From: Molossus alvarezi
Taxonomy: Eukaryota; Chordata; Mammalia; Chiroptera; Molossidae
DNA: 64,000 nt
Assembly: GCA_037176705.1 (NCBI GenBank)
Contig: CM073888.1
Location: forward strand, 44,212,810-44,276,809
Direction of reading: 5' to 3'
Part shown: positions 9,890 through 21,266 of the stretch, piece by piece
Position numbering within the stretch: the stretch's first letter is position 1
Layout: every line of letters starts with the position of its first letter
Made by a program: the position numbers and the translations under genes
The notes under the pieces: model-generated
Told to the model about the DNA's origin: nothing
The model's database searches: none
Seen by the model: the letters and a program-made list of their open reading frames with translations, nothing else

Positions 9890-10060
9890 CTTGTCTTTAT
9901 AAAATATATACGTGATCATGACACCTCTCTACTTAAAAGGCTCCCTGCTGTCTGCAGAACTGTGTCCAAGAGCAGCAGAAGAGGCCTCTCCGAGTTGGCC
10001 CTGGCCTTCCTTCCCAGAATCTGCTTCGGAGATTCTGGCTCTTCACTGTCAGCTCTTACA
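9890..10060 (+). repeat. L2 LINE 3' fragment
   Basis: GTGATCATGACACCTCTCTAC, TTAAAAGGCTCCCTGCTGTC and GTTGGCCCTGGCCTTCC match the ORF2 3' part of L2. Confidence 0.6.
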
Positions 10061-10379
10061 CAAGACAGTTCACAGGAAATTGGGGCAGTCAGGGTTCCAC
10101 AGTTAATCTACTGTGTGGCAAAATGGAAAAAAGAAAAAACCTTAAATTTTAAATATTTTTTCCTTACATGCTATCCTGTTGTTATAAAGTAAAAAGAATT
10201 GCTTAAAAAACCCAAATTTTAAAAAGCTGTACCATTAAAAACAACGTACATACACTATGTTGAAACATGCACATATATGAATTTTTTCAGCTATCAGAGA
10301 TCTGGTATTTTAGTGGAGGACATCTTGTAACTGCAGCTGCAGTTGCCCTAGTATAATGCCCCTTCCTCCCCCCTGGAAT

Positions 10380-10710
10380 GCAATCTATCAACTCTCTGGG
10401 ATGCCAAACTACTCACTATTCATCCACTAGATCCAGTTCAAATATCACTTCTCTGGAAAACCTTTCTTCCCAAATCTCTTATAGTATTCTGTCTATTTTT
10501 CCTTCCTCTGGGCTCTCAAAGCTGGGAGTATTTCTCTCACAGCATATTGTACTGCCTGTAATTATTTATTTATATCACAATAGACCCTCAGATCCTTTGG
10601 GGAAGGGTCCTAACCACTGAATCCCTAGGTCTTGGCTGACGTTTAGCCCTCATGAAGAACTTGAAAGTTTATCTCTGGATACATGAATGAATGATCAAAG
10701 CCTAGAATTC
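10380..10710 (+). repeat. L2 LINE 3' fragment
   Basis: CCACTAGATCCAGTTCAAATATC, TGGAAAACCTTTCTTCCCAA, GGCTCTCAAAGC and GATACATGAATGAATGATC are L2 3' landmarks in order. Probably continuous with the fragment at 9890. Confidence 0.55.
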
Positions 10711-11891
10711 CCTACTCTCTTCAGATCTTGGAGGAGAAACATGTTCATACTGGGCACGCCTTTGAACACAACACTTTGATAAATCAGGCCCATAATATTT
10801 GAGAAGGGATTCGAAAGGAGTCAGAAAAGGTCACAGGCGGGAAATGTGTCCTGTTAAAAAGCTAGCGACCTCCTAAGTGTGACCTATTCCCACACCCCGC
10901 CTTTCCCACCGTCCTAGCTCCCCGAGCTACTGCTGGCACGGGGAGAATATTGTGTTTGAGGTGGGTGTTCTCCGCTTACACTGAGGGGCTTCGTCCTTCT
11001 TTGATTTTTAACAGCCACGTCGCTCACAGTTCAGTCTCCAGTTCTACTGGGTCCAACATCTCGGAGTCACATCCCTTTCTGCCATGGTGACATCCAACTC
11101 TGGGTTTCTGCAGTGGAGTCTGAAAAGAACCCCTCCAGGTCTCCCATTCTCGACCAAAGAGGGTCCCCTGTTTGGGAAGGGGTTTCCCAGCGGCTGGGGC
11201 TGCGATCCCGGCCCGCGCGGAGCCAGCGGGGAGAGGCCGCGCTTGGCCGCAGGAGCCATCTATCTTTCGGGACCAGCCCGGCGTTTTCTTACCCAGAATG
11301 GCAGTGGCGACCCGCTGTCCCCTCCCGCGAGCCCGCCCCACCTCTCCGAGGCCCGCGCGGTGCGCCGGGCCGCCGCCGCCCGCAGCTCCCTCGCCGGGTG
11401 CCGAAGGCGGCGGGCTGTGGGCGCGCCGGCCACTTCGCGGCCGCTGGGGGCGCGGCTCCTCCCGGCGCGAGTGCGAGTGTCAGCGGCGGCCGCCTGGGGG
11501 CAGCAGCGGACAGGGGGACCGGGAGAAACGGGGAGCTCGGCGCCCGGTGGCCAAGGAGGCAGAGGCCCCTCGCGGAGCCGGCTCTGGAGACCTGAACTCC
11601 GGCCGGGCTGCGCCCAGGACGCGTTCGAACGGCGCAGCAGCCGCCTCCCGTCTGCAGCTGGACTCGCCTCAGGACCGCGACTCCCCCGTCTGCCCGGGCG
11701 GCGGCGGCAGCCTTTGCCGACGGCAGAGCGGCGGGCGCGGCAGCAGCATCCCCAGCCCGGGTGGGATCACTGAGCGCCGGAGCCGCGGCCGGAGCAGGAA
11801 GGGAGAGTCGGGGCGCCCGTGGCGGGCACGTTCCTGAGCGCCCGCCCTCCCCCGCCGGCCCTGCCCGAGCGCCCGGTGCGGGTTTCTAACA

Positions 11892-11939
11892 ATGGTGCGG
11901 AGCGCCGGCGCGAACCCCGCGTCCGCCCAGCGGTCGTAG
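11892..11939 (+). promoter_or_regulatory. Candidate uORF of 15 codons
   Basis: ATG at 11892 with A at -3 and G at +4, open for 15 codons to TAG at 11937-11939. It matters only if transcription starts upstream of it. Confidence 0.4.
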
Positions 11940-12081
11940 AGGAAGTGGCCCGGCTCCGGGTGGGGTGGGCAGGGAGACGCCCCCCGCCCCCCGCTCGCCG
12001 GAGTTTGCCTGCGCGCCGGGCCTCTCCGGCCCGAGCCCCGGACTCCGCTCCGGATCGCCGACGGCAGTTCGACCCGGGAGC

Positions 12082-12108
12082 ATGGTGCCAGCGCCCGGGT
12101 TAATCTAG
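12082..12108 (+). promoter_or_regulatory. Candidate uORF of 8 codons, optimal start context
   Basis: ATG at 12082 has A at -3 and G at +4. The frame reads MVPAPGLI and stops at TAG 12106-12108. No other ATG lies between it and the SRGAP1 start at 12274. If in the mRNA leader it could lower translation of the main frame. Confidence 0.5.
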
Positions 12109-12273
12109 GACTCGACTCGCTCCGTTTTTCCTCCCGTCCCTCCTCCTCTACCTCCCGTGGGTGCTGCCCTGGGTTCCCGGCGTGTGGGAGTACAACTCTC
12201 CTCTCTCCAAGGAGACGCTTGTGACCACCTCACCGAACTTGCCCATTGAGAGCAAACCCAGAACAGCTGGATA

Positions 12274-12340
12274 ATGTCCACTCCGAGCAGATTCAAAAAG
12301 GACAAAGAGATCATAGCCGAGTATGAAAGTCAAGTCAAAG
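12274..12340 (+). CDS. SRGAP1: SRGAP1 exon 1 coding part (first 22 codons)
   Basis: The codons begin MSTPSRFKKDKE and continue with IIAEYES and QVK, the N-terminus of Slit-Robo Rho GTPase-activating protein 1. SRGAP2 and SRGAP3 differ at the first residues (MTSPAKF, MSSQTKF), so the paralogue call is firm. The full protein has an F-BAR domain, a RhoGAP domain and an SH3 domain; it acts at the membrane below Robo receptors and inactivates Rho-family GTPases, mainly Cdc42, in cell migration. This exon gives only the start of the F-BAR region. An in-frame TGA at 12247-12249 shows that ATG 12274 (A at -3) is the initiator. The exon ends with one base of the next codon (phase 1), which fits the Glu expected at residue 23. 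Confidence 0.95.
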
Positions 12341-12346
12341 GTAAGG
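12341..12346 (+). other. SRGAP1: Splice donor of SRGAP1 exon 1
   Basis: The exon/intron junction reads AAAG|GTAAGG, a near-consensus U1 site. The frame continues open past it for a while, but the protein family diverges exactly here, so the intron starts at 12341. Confidence 0.93.
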
Positions 12347-15300
12347 ATGGGAGCGGCCGCCTCGCTCCTTTTGTGTGCTTCCTTGTCATTGTGCTCGCGG
12401 GGAGTTGCGATTCTAACTTGGGGTCTGCGTTGGGGGAAGGTTGCGAGGGACAGTGCCAGCGCCTGGCTGAGCCACCTGGGGCTTTGTACAAGCCAGTCCC
12501 AGACCCAACCTAGTCCCGTCAAACCCACAGGGAGCTGGAAACCCGGTGGCTTTCCCCGGTTGGCAGCGCGCACCTCCAAAGGGAGGGAACTGGCTATACC
12601 TTAACCACCACCCTCAGCCGGGCAACTCACATGGGCGGCAGGCAGCACCGGTGGTTCCTGCCCAGTTATCATCATCATCATCCTTGTTATTCTTTGAAAA
12701 TGATACCATTGTCACAACAATTTTTTTAAGGAGTCTTTTTTCTTAAGTCTGGACACCAAGTGGTCTAGAGCTTCATTGAGTGCAGGCAATTTTGACGTTT
12801 ACACTATTCACTCTAAATTTATTGGGGCGAGGCCCCCTTTCATGAAACAACTCCCTGGAAGCCTGGCAGTTAAACCAAGCAGGGGCTGGTGGAACCTGGC
12901 TCCTCCTTTCTGGTGGGCCAGAATTCACTGCCATCTTTCACACTCACACCGGAATATTGCTTTATCATTTGCTGGAAGCCACTTGCATGTAAAATGAAGG
13001 TTTGAATATTTAAGTAGTTTTCATCCATTTACATAGTCAACTAATGAAGGAATCTAATTAAGGTTGATTAAACATTTTTACTTAACGTGCTTTGTGGTTT
13101 GAAAGATATATTTCTCTCTAGAAAAAGTATTTTGTGTTGGTTGAAGTGTTTCCTAAACATATATGTTTATTGTTTGTTTTTTTCTCTCCTCTTTTGTGGT
13201 TTCTCAAGGGTAGCTTTCTTTACCGAGACAATGGATGGAGTGTTGAGGTAGCCACTGTTCTTTGGGATATTCAATGCAAAGTTCGTTAAAATTGCTATGT
13301 AGTCACCTGTGTTTTTACAGCTACAGTCTTACGAAAGGGCTTCTGGGAAAGGCATTCCAGTACTTTCCTTGGGTGTTCTTTTGTGTGGTCAAGTTGTGAA
13401 AATGCCTGGAGTCCTGTGAGAGGACCTGGTGGAGAACCTCTGTCACCTGAGTGTGGATCTGGACCATCTCATCATGACGTCAGGCACACACAGTGTGCAA
13501 ACCCAGGGACTCTTGTTTCCTTTATGCTGACCCCTACAGTGGAGTTCGGCTAAACATGGCTCAGGAAGATCTTTATCCGCTTGTAATTAAGATAATTTAT
13601 ACTTAATAGGAGCTGGTTCCATTGACATGGATGTTTTATTAGCAGAGAAGTAATTTCTTTAACAGACAGGTAAACTTGGTAACGAGCATATCCATTCTTT
13701 TCTTAATGAGTCCAACACAGTTTAAAACCTTTCATTCTACAGTAGAACTCTTGTTCATAATCACTTTTCGTCTGTGCAGTTGTTCCACGTGGCAGGTCCT
13801 CCATAGGTGGCAGTCTGGCTTTCCTGCTGCATGTATTTCCTAGTATTAGTTTAGTTATTTCTGCTCCAAGATCATTTATCCATAATCGAGTTCTTATCTA
13901 AAAAAATATTCTCATGATGAATTTCTTTCAGAGTATAAGTTCTGTAGTTATATGGTTACTTATATGCTTGAGAGTATAGACCCTCTACATTAATTAAAAA
14001 TCAATCATATGGGATGTGTTGCAGTGTTTAAAATGTGTCTATCAAAACCAGTCCAAGCAAAAATTATTTTGGAACAAATTCTGTTTCATAAAAGTGATAT
14101 TCTCTCTATTCCCTGCAACTCTCCTCACTTACACACACCCTAGAGTCCTCAGGCTACTTTATGACTCTTTACTGTACTTGACCTGCCCTTCTCATGAGGG
14201 CCTGTGTCCAGACTTGAATTACCTCTCCTACAGTACTTACATGTCTCCTGTCTAGCCCAGATCATTATATCCATATGCAAATATGGGAGTAGAGTAATAC
14301 AGTGGGGTCAGATCATGCACACACTTAAAGGCACAACTTCACCCAACTTGCAGGCAAAATCAAGAGGAGAATGGGAGAGAAATGACTGTGAAATAGTGCC
14401 TGAGGCCAGCCCTTCTGCACAGAGAGAGCAGGTTCCTTGGTAAGGATAGCATGAGAGTCAGGGCTCCGATTTTTTGTTTCATTTCTTGAGTCTTTCTTTC
14501 AAGCTCAGTGTGACAGAGTGCTAATCTGGTGTTTAAAGATACAGTATGTGTTTTTGGAACAGCCAGCTCTTAATTCTAGCCAGCTAGTTCATCTGATGAA
14601 AAACAGAACAAATATGGTCTATTCTATTGCTGAAGGAAAACCTGGCTGTGTTGGCCTCATTCGGAGAAGACATAGATCTATTCCCAATGAATAAAGCCAC
14701 AGATATTGGACTCTTTGGGTGATTTAGGTGTATGGTGATTTCAAGAGTCATTTTTGATTATGTATGATTTTTTTTTTTTTTTTTTTTTTTACCATTTGAC
14801 TTAGAACCTGATACTCTGGAGTATTGTTTTTTCTTATTCTCTCTCATTTCCCTAACCCAGTTGTATTTATTTCAGAATTTCTGTGATAATGTTTTGAGCT
14901 AAAGGAATGATTCCAGATGTGGGATTTTGCCACAGTGGCTGCCTGCACATTTTGGGAACAGACTTCATGGAGCTCTTCTCAGCTGTGAAAAAACCATTCT
15001 AAGTGATAATGTGTAATCTTATGTGTAAAATTATAAATGTATCCAGTTAGATGTATCATATTGGGTGAGTCAGTTAGCTTCTTCTCTCTGGGTTTTGATT
15101 TTCTTCCCTATAAGATAAGAAGTTTGGATTCTCTCAACCCTAAGGCTCTTTGAGTCTAATCGAAGATGTCATGTCAATTTGTATTAATCACCTAGTAAAC
15201 ATTTCAAGCATTTTTGCATTTTCTCTCAGCTGCCATGTGTTGGGGAGAATAATCTTTGCTTTCACTTTGTTCATAATGAATTCACAGACACTGTGTTATT

Positions 15301-16139
15301 TGAGTATCAGGGAATTAAAATGTGATGCAATAGAGTACACATAAACATAAAACCATGTTCAGAAAAGTATAGCAGAATTGTAAGAGGAGGGAGAATTGGG
15401 AATTATACAAGTAGTTAAAGAATAAGTAGGTTTAAATCAGGGACAAAAGGACCTCAAGCAATCATTTAAAAGGAGTGTGTTAGTGAGGAAGAAAAAGACT
15501 GGCCATTTTATGTATGTTGGTCAACTTCCCAAAGATTTAGAATCCAGAGAAATTAATGTCTTGTTTGTGCGGGCCCTTATGAAGCAAGCTTGACTGGAAA
15601 ACTGTATGAAATGCAAACCATTTGACTCTGCTACTTGTCAGCATCCCTTAGCAGTGGAAAGGATTTTTAACAAGTGTCTAACAGAAGATCTGTGGGTTTT
15701 CGTGATCTACGTAATTTTTGAATTCTGCAGCCCAATATTGTGGAGCACATATAAAAAATACTGACTCATAAATGGGGACCAAAAGTATCAAGAAACATTT
15801 GGTGAGGTGGAATGCAGGGATGGGAAGTTGCATTTGCTTTTAATATGATGCATATTGTTAGTTGACAGCTATTATTCGCAGTATTTTCCTAGGAATAATG
15901 TTATACTCATCTACGTGTCATATGTACGGGAAGTGACGAGAAGATCTGTTGTTCCTCGACTACTCTGAATTACAAACAGTACATTTTGGTAGCAGATGGA
16001 ACGTGAGGAAATGCCGGTTCAATTTGAAGTGACCCCATGTCATGAAATAGGTTTTAATAGGGAAATGAACAGTGCTATTGTCATTAATATGGAAACTATG
16101 TCTACATCCAATGTTCTTGCATCTAATGTGGAATAGAAA
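12347..16139. other. Proximal intron 1, mostly unique sequence
   Basis: No VES SINE or other clear repeat was recognised in this stretch of about 3.8 kb. The part next to the exon is still GC-rich. A run of 24 or more T residues is at about 14767-14790. First-intron DNA next to a CpG island promoter is a common site of enhancers, but no specific element can be called. Confidence 0.5.
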
Positions 16140-16330
16140 ACAGCAACAGTTTAAATTATGAATTAAATCTTTATAGCTGGGAGGGACTTTAAACATCTCC
16201 TGTCCGACTCCCTCATTTCCAGGAGGCATAATGACAGAGTCAGAGTTAATGACTAAGGCCCGGAACCCCTGTCACCTGCTTTTCAGTACCCGTGGTTTAC
16301 TTTTAGCTTCCTCACAAAGTAGAGATGGAA
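16140..16330. repeat. Ancient MIR3/L3-like repeat relic
   Basis: TATAGCTGGGAGGGACTTTAAA, CATCTCCTGTCCGACTCCCTCA and GACAGAGTCAGAGTTAATGAC follow the common 'ctggaagggac...tccaac' pattern of old MIR3/L3-type repeats. Family uncertain. Confidence 0.4.
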
Positions 16331-16930
16331 CACTTATCTGTTTCGACTTTATATTCATTGAAGGAATCATAGTTGGACCTAAGAGAGAATAGCAACTCTG
16401 GTCTGTTAATAGGAGTTAATTAAATTGATGAACTGTAACTACGTTGTTGTTTTTTTACCAAGATCATTTTAAGAAACCACAGTGCCCAGGCAACAGTTTC
16501 ACATGTGGCCTTCAGATCAAGAAAAACAATGCAAATATGTACAAATACAGCTTGCTTGGTATTTTGGTCAAGCTAATTGCAGCCATTACAATAAACCCCC
16601 TTATGTTGCCCAGAAAACCTGATTAGTGAGATAGAGTTCAAAAAATATTATGGAATCGTTTTGGAGACACCTTTGAGCAAAAGCATGTCCTGAAACATAG
16701 TGTGGGTTGTAGTATACTAAGGGTGGTAAACCTCAGCTCTCACCATTGAGATGGGTTTGCTTACTCCTCCTGTGCCATGTTATTCAGCTGGCAGCCACAC
16801 ACCCTCAACTCTGGTTTTGATGTGAAAGTTTACTTTGTGGATTGACCAGACAGACCCTTATTTCATTCATGCTACCTATTTTCACCTCAATTCAGATAAC
16901 TCAGAATTAGAATAAAGAAGTAAGAGTAAG
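16331..16930. other. Intronic sequence, nothing recognised
   Basis: No repeat or gene signature recognised. Confidence 0.35.
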
Positions 16931-17146
16931 CCCTGGCCAGTGTGTCTCAGTTGGCTGGGTGTTGTCCCAGGCACCAAAAGGTGGACAGTTCGGATACCCT
17001 GTCAGGGCACATGCCTGGGTTGCGGGCTTGATCCCCATTAGGGGGCCTGCAGGCGACACCCATCAATGTTTCTCTCTCACGTCGATGTTTCTCTCCCTTT
17101 CCCTTCTTCTCTCTCTAAAATCATAAAAACATATTCAAAAAAAGAA
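16931..17146 (+). mobile_element. VES SINE, short form
   Basis: Head GCCCTGGCCAGTGTGTCTCAG and CT-rich tail ending CTCTAAAATC plus A run. AAGAAGTAAGAGTAAGC before and AAGAAGTGGGAGTAAGC after form a target duplication with two changes. Confidence 0.9.
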
Positions 17147-17364
17147 GTGGGAGTAAGCTGAATGGCTGATCACTCTGTCTATTTTTGTTTTAGTAGTTTG
17201 AAGGTAGAAGTTGTGATTAGAGGCAGTTACTTGAAGAGATGTTTTTGGTTATTTGAAGGTATTTTTATTTGTTGGTCCTGAGTTACTTTATTTTTTATTG
17301 ACATTATATAGATGTGCTCTCCTGTCGATATCTTGAGATAGGAAGAAGTAGAAGTAGCATTTAT

Positions 17365-17560
17365 GAGTAGAAACTTTGGTGTTAGCCATCCAGCCCTGCC
17401 ACTCCTCAGATGTGACCTCTAAGAGTCAGTTTCTTCCTTCCTGAAATGCGGTTAATAATAGTACTTGCCTCCTTGTCTTCACCAGGCTTCAGTGAGGTGA
17501 TTTGTGAAAACCATTTAGGACAGACTTGGCACATTATAAACAGTCAATAAAAATTAGTAA
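17365..17560 (+). repeat. MIR SINE
   Basis: TTTGGTGTTAGCCATCCAGCCC, GTCAGTTTCTTCCTTCCTGAAATG, GGTTAATAATAGTACTTGCC and CAGACTTGGCACATTATAAAC match MIR in order. Confidence 0.65.
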
Positions 17561-17815
17561 TTGTTCTGTGTTTAATTTTAGTTTTCTTTACATCTCTGCT
17601 TCTTGTTACTTTCTGACTTAGATAAGCATAATCTCCAATCTGTTACCTGAATAGATCCCAAAGTGGGTGAATCTTGAATCATCGTGACTATTAGAATGGA
17701 GTGAGTTTTGAAGTGGAATTAAAAAGGGAAATGTAATGCACAAACCAGACAGATTCCCAGCTTCTTATAAGGTAGATTTTATATCATGACATTATTTTGT
17801 TTGTTTGTTTGTTTT

Positions 17816-18065
17816 GTTTTTTTTATCCTCACCCGAGGACATTTTTCCATTTTTTGTACAGATAGAGTGGAAGGGAGAGAGAGGAAGAGAGAGAGAGAGG
17901 GAAACATCGACGTGAAAGGGACACATCGAGTGGCTGCCACCCACACGACCAACTGGGGCCGGGGACAAACTGCAACCGAGGTACATGCCGTTAGCGGGAA
18001 CTGAACCCGGGTCTCTCTGGACCACAGACCGACACTCTAACCACTGAGCCAAGCCGGCCAGGGCT
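17816..18065 (-). mobile_element. VES SINE, - orientation, young-looking
   Basis: Hairpin TCCTCACCCGAGGA at 17826-17839 and head complement ending CGGCCAGGGCT at 18065. It is very close to the copies at 37211, 51672 and 63538. A (TTTG)n tract at 17796-17815 lies beside its T run. Confidence 0.93.
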
Positions 18066-18328
18066 ATTTTTTTAATCTTAGTATAGGTAACAGACTAAAA
18101 GCTCCTTTCCTGGGCCTGGGCTGCCATGTGTTTGCTTACAACTTTTGTTTTAAATTTTCTCTACCTTTGTTCAGCAATGATGTATGGAAAATGAACATTT
18201 AAGTCCAGTCAATGGATTTTATTTACCCGTGGTGAAAAGAATTCTCATGACATCAAATAGTCACTGACTTAATTTCATATTTCTGAGAAAAAGAAAATTT
18301 TCTTTGAAAATCAATATAGAAATGAAAT

Positions 18329-18572
18329 TTTTATCCTCACCTGAGAACATTTTTGCATTTGTCTTCAGATAGAGTGTGAGGGAGAGAGGGAGAAAGAGAG
18401 AGAGAGAGAAACATCGATGTGAGAGAGACACGTTGACTAGTTGCCACCACACAACCCCAACTGGGGCGGGGACAAACTGCAACCCAGGTACGTGCCCTTA
18501 GTGGGAACCGAACCCAGGTCTCTCTGGTCCACGGGCCAACACTCTAACCGCTGAGCCAAACAAAGCAGGGCT
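18329..18572 (-). mobile_element. VES SINE, - orientation
   Basis: Hairpin tail near 18335-18350, GA tract, and head at 18572. AGAAATGAAATTTTTA flanks both sides (from 18318 and from 18573), a clear target duplication. Confidence 0.92.
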
Positions 18573-18639
18573 AGAAATGAAATTTTTACTTATAATTGCT
18601 TAGTAGCTTCTGCTTCATTAGAAATCACTTTGATTTTTT

Positions 18640-18704
18640 TCAGCTTTATTGAGATATAATTGACATGTAACAGACAGCACTTTGATATTAAAAATTATCT
18701 ATAC
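18640..18704 (-). mobile_element. L1M 3' terminus fragment
   Basis: CAGCTTTATTGAGATATAATTG is the reversed 3' end of an L1M element; only about 60 bp remain before the next SINE. Confidence 0.5.
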
Positions 18705-18705
18705 G

Positions 18706-18905
18706 CCCTGGCCGGGTTGCTCAGTAGGTGAGTGTCATCCCAATATGCCAAGGTTGTGTGCAGGTTTAATCCCCAGTCAGGACACATACGAGAATCAATG
18801 AATGAATCCATAAATAAGTGGAACAACAAATCCATGTCTCTCTCTGTCCCTCTCCCTTCTTCTCTCTCTCTCTCTAAAAATCAATTCATAAAAACAATTT
18901 TTTAA
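18706..18905 (+). mobile_element. VES SINE, short form, diverged
   Basis: Head GCCCTGGCCGGGTTGCTCAG and CT-rich tail. A direct-repeat-like AATGAATGAATCCATAAATAAG patch at about 18798-18819 is unusual for VES. Confidence 0.8.
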
Positions 18906-18914
18906 AATATCTAT

Positions 18915-19155
18915 GGCCCTGGCTGGTTTGGCTTAGTGGTTAGAGCTTCGGCCTGTAGACAGAAGAGTCTTGGGTTGGATTCCTATTCAAAAGCATGTAC
19001 CTCGGTTGCAGGTTCGATCCCTGTGGGGGAGGCAGCCAGTCCATGTGTCTCTTGAACATTGATGTTTCTCCCTCTTCCGTCCTCCCTCCTACTGTATGTA
19101 AAAATCAATGGAAAAAATGTCCTCAGGTGAGGATTAAAAAAAAAAAAAAAAAAAG
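18915..19155 (+). mobile_element. VES SINE, full length
   Basis: Head GCCCTGGCTGGTTTGGCTTAG, B-box-like GGTTCGATCC, hairpin TCCTCAGGTGAGGA and an A run at 19137-19154. It is the fourth SINE in 1.35 kb. Confidence 0.9.
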
Positions 19156-19269
19156 AGTCCTCCTATCAGGAGGTTTCTCCTGATACAGGGCTTTATTAAA
19201 CAGTTACCAAATGAATAGAATAATCATTTTTATGACTATTTCTTTGTAGTGTTAATCAATAAAAATTTG

Positions 19270-19700
19270 AGGTTGTAAAAGGAATTAAAAGTTTAATTGG
19301 GGTCTTAAAGGATTCAAATTCAAGAGACACACATTCAGGTAGCAACTCAAAATGTACTCTGGAGACAACGAGGAAAAGGCAGGGTTTATAAAGGCAAAAA
19401 CCACAAAATGAAAGTCATGCAAATGAAGGATTGCAGACTAGGTTACCAGGGGTTGGTTAGTTCCAATATGTAAATGAGGGAGGCAAACACTAAAAAAAGG
19501 AAGTAAAATCCCTACACGTTTAGGTAGCAGTTGTTCTAGGATGCTTATGGCTCAGGATGTATGTGCTGAGCCTTGAGCTGCGTTTAGCAACAGGTTTAAC
19601 AATTTCCCAGTAGCTCTGGGAGCTGAGACACATGTGTAGGTCCCACTTCCCTGGTAGTCTCCTGACTCCGTTTTACATCACTCTCTTGGCAACGCTTATT
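19270..19700. repeat. Possible LTR-like repeat, family not identified
   Basis: AAAGGCAGGGTTTATAAAGGC, GGTTACCAGGGGTTGGTTAG and GGAGCTGAGACACATGTG give an LTR-like look. No termini confirmed. Confidence 0.3.
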
Positions 19701-20525
19701 CCATTTTATTAATTTTTACGATCAATAGTATAAATTCACCTGGTGATCATTCTCAATTATCCAGGCTGTCCAATGACGTATCGCCACAAAATTAAATTGA
19801 ATTCACATTGTGTGTAACTTCTTTAGAAAGTTACAAAGCTGGAAACAGTCTAAATGTCCAACATTGGGGAATGGCTCACTAAATTCCACTGGGGAGTGGT
19901 TAACTTGTGCACAGGGAATGTTAACACAGTCCTTAACAATGGTTTTTGAAGAACATTTTGTGGTATGGAGAAGTATCTCGTAATGATAATTATTTTTTTA
20001 GAAGAGGCCGTGGTTGTGACAAGCTAAATGGATATAGAGCGGTGCCCTGTTCATACCCGCCATGTCCCGTGGCGTGAGTTCAGCATGTGGAGAAGACCTA
20101 GTCAGACCTCAGTCTTAAGTGTCATTTGACAAGGAAAAGAAAATGTCACTTTCCTCAAGTCAGATGTTCAGTGAAGCCAGAAGTTTACAACAGTCATAAC
20201 AGCATCCGACAGTCACTTGGCAGGAGGGGTTGCCCGCAGTTTCTCCTGCTTAGCCTGTCTTGCACTCCTGTAGTTTTGGACTATGGAATACCTGCCCCAA
20301 GGTAGGTTTCCTGGTTTAATGCAGGAATGTCACTTTGAGCTCCAGCTTCCCTCAGGATGGGGTGGGGCAAGGCAAGCCCAAGGAAAATTTGGTCTTGGAT
20401 TGAACCTCTGATAATTGAATTTGTCCACAGGACAGTGTCAGACTTCTTGTTTACTTACAACTCAGTGACATACTTTGGTTTTACCTTACTTTGAGTTCAA
20501 CCAATAGTGTAGGCTGTGTGTGTGT
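19701..20525. other. Intronic sequence, nothing recognised
   Basis: No repeat or gene signature recognised apart from a short (TG) tract at about 20516-20532 at the border of the L1. Confidence 0.35.
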
Positions 20526-21067
20526 GTGTGTTTTAATCTTCTGCTTTTGACATGTAAGTTTTTAATTCACCTGAAAATTTTGTTTTTCATATTGTGAACT
20601 AGGGATGTATTTTTCATATGGACCAAATTTTTTAAGTTCTGTTTGCTAACTAGTTTCTTTTTTTAAAAAATGACCTACTAGCTATTTTTGTCTTGATCAA
20701 AATTTCATATATGCATGAGTTTATCTCTAGACACTCTGTTGTGTTTCACTGGTCAATTTATAGATTCTTACACCAATACTACACTATCTTAATTACTGTA
20801 GCTTTATAATAAGCCTTTATATCTTGTAGGCCAAATCCTCTTTCTTTATTCTCTTTCTGAAGTTTCTTTGTGATCTTGGTACTTTCTTTTCCAATTACAT
20901 TTTGGAATGAGTTTTTCCCTTCATGCAAAACCCACTGGCATTTTTATTGAAACTGCATGAAAGTACAAATTAATCTAAAGAGAATTGGCATCTATATGAT
21001 ATTCTTCCTACCCATGAATATGAATATTTCTCCATTTATTTAGTTGTTGTTAAAATATCTTAATGTA

Positions 21068-21266
21068 GCCCAGGCCGGTGTGGCTCAGTTGGTTGGAGCA
21101 TTGTCCCATACATCAAAATGTGGTGGGTTTGATTAAATCACAGCACATACCTATATTGTGGATTCTATCCTTGGTCAGCAACTGAATGATGCTTCTATCT
21201 CCCTCCCTCACTCCCTCTCTAAAAATTCAATGAAAACAAATCCTCGGGTGAGGATTAAAGAAAAAT
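21068..21266 (+). mobile_element. VES SINE inside L1
   Basis: Head AGCCCAGGCCGGTGTGGCTCAG, short-form body, hairpin TCCTCGGGTGAGGA and an A-rich tail. It is later than the L1 it splits. Confidence 0.88.

Larger units (their letters stand above)
11170..12130 (+). promoter_or_regulatory. SRGAP1: CpG island / SRGAP1 promoter region
   Basis: Base composition changes sharply here to very GC- and CpG-rich DNA, unlike the AT-rich surroundings. It contains GC boxes (GGGCGG at 11696-11701), several GCGGCCGC sites, and no TATA box in an obvious position. Its position just upstream of the coding start at 12274 marks it as the TATA-less promoter and 5' leader of SRGAP1. The transcription start cannot be placed from sequence alone. 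Long frames across the island (for example 11084-11773) reflect a lack of stop codons in GC-rich DNA. Confidence 0.85.

Noticed and set aside
11084..11837. Long overlapping ORFs of 229 and 221 codons across the CpG island
   Set aside because: GC-rich DNA has few stop codons. The products are low-complexity Arg/Pro/Ala/Gly sequences in two frames at once, with no known domain; the real coding start of SRGAP1 is at 12274.
12343..12513. Reading through the exon 1 donor as a longer protein
   Set aside because: The frame stays open but loses all similarity to srGAP proteins exactly at the GTAAGG donor.
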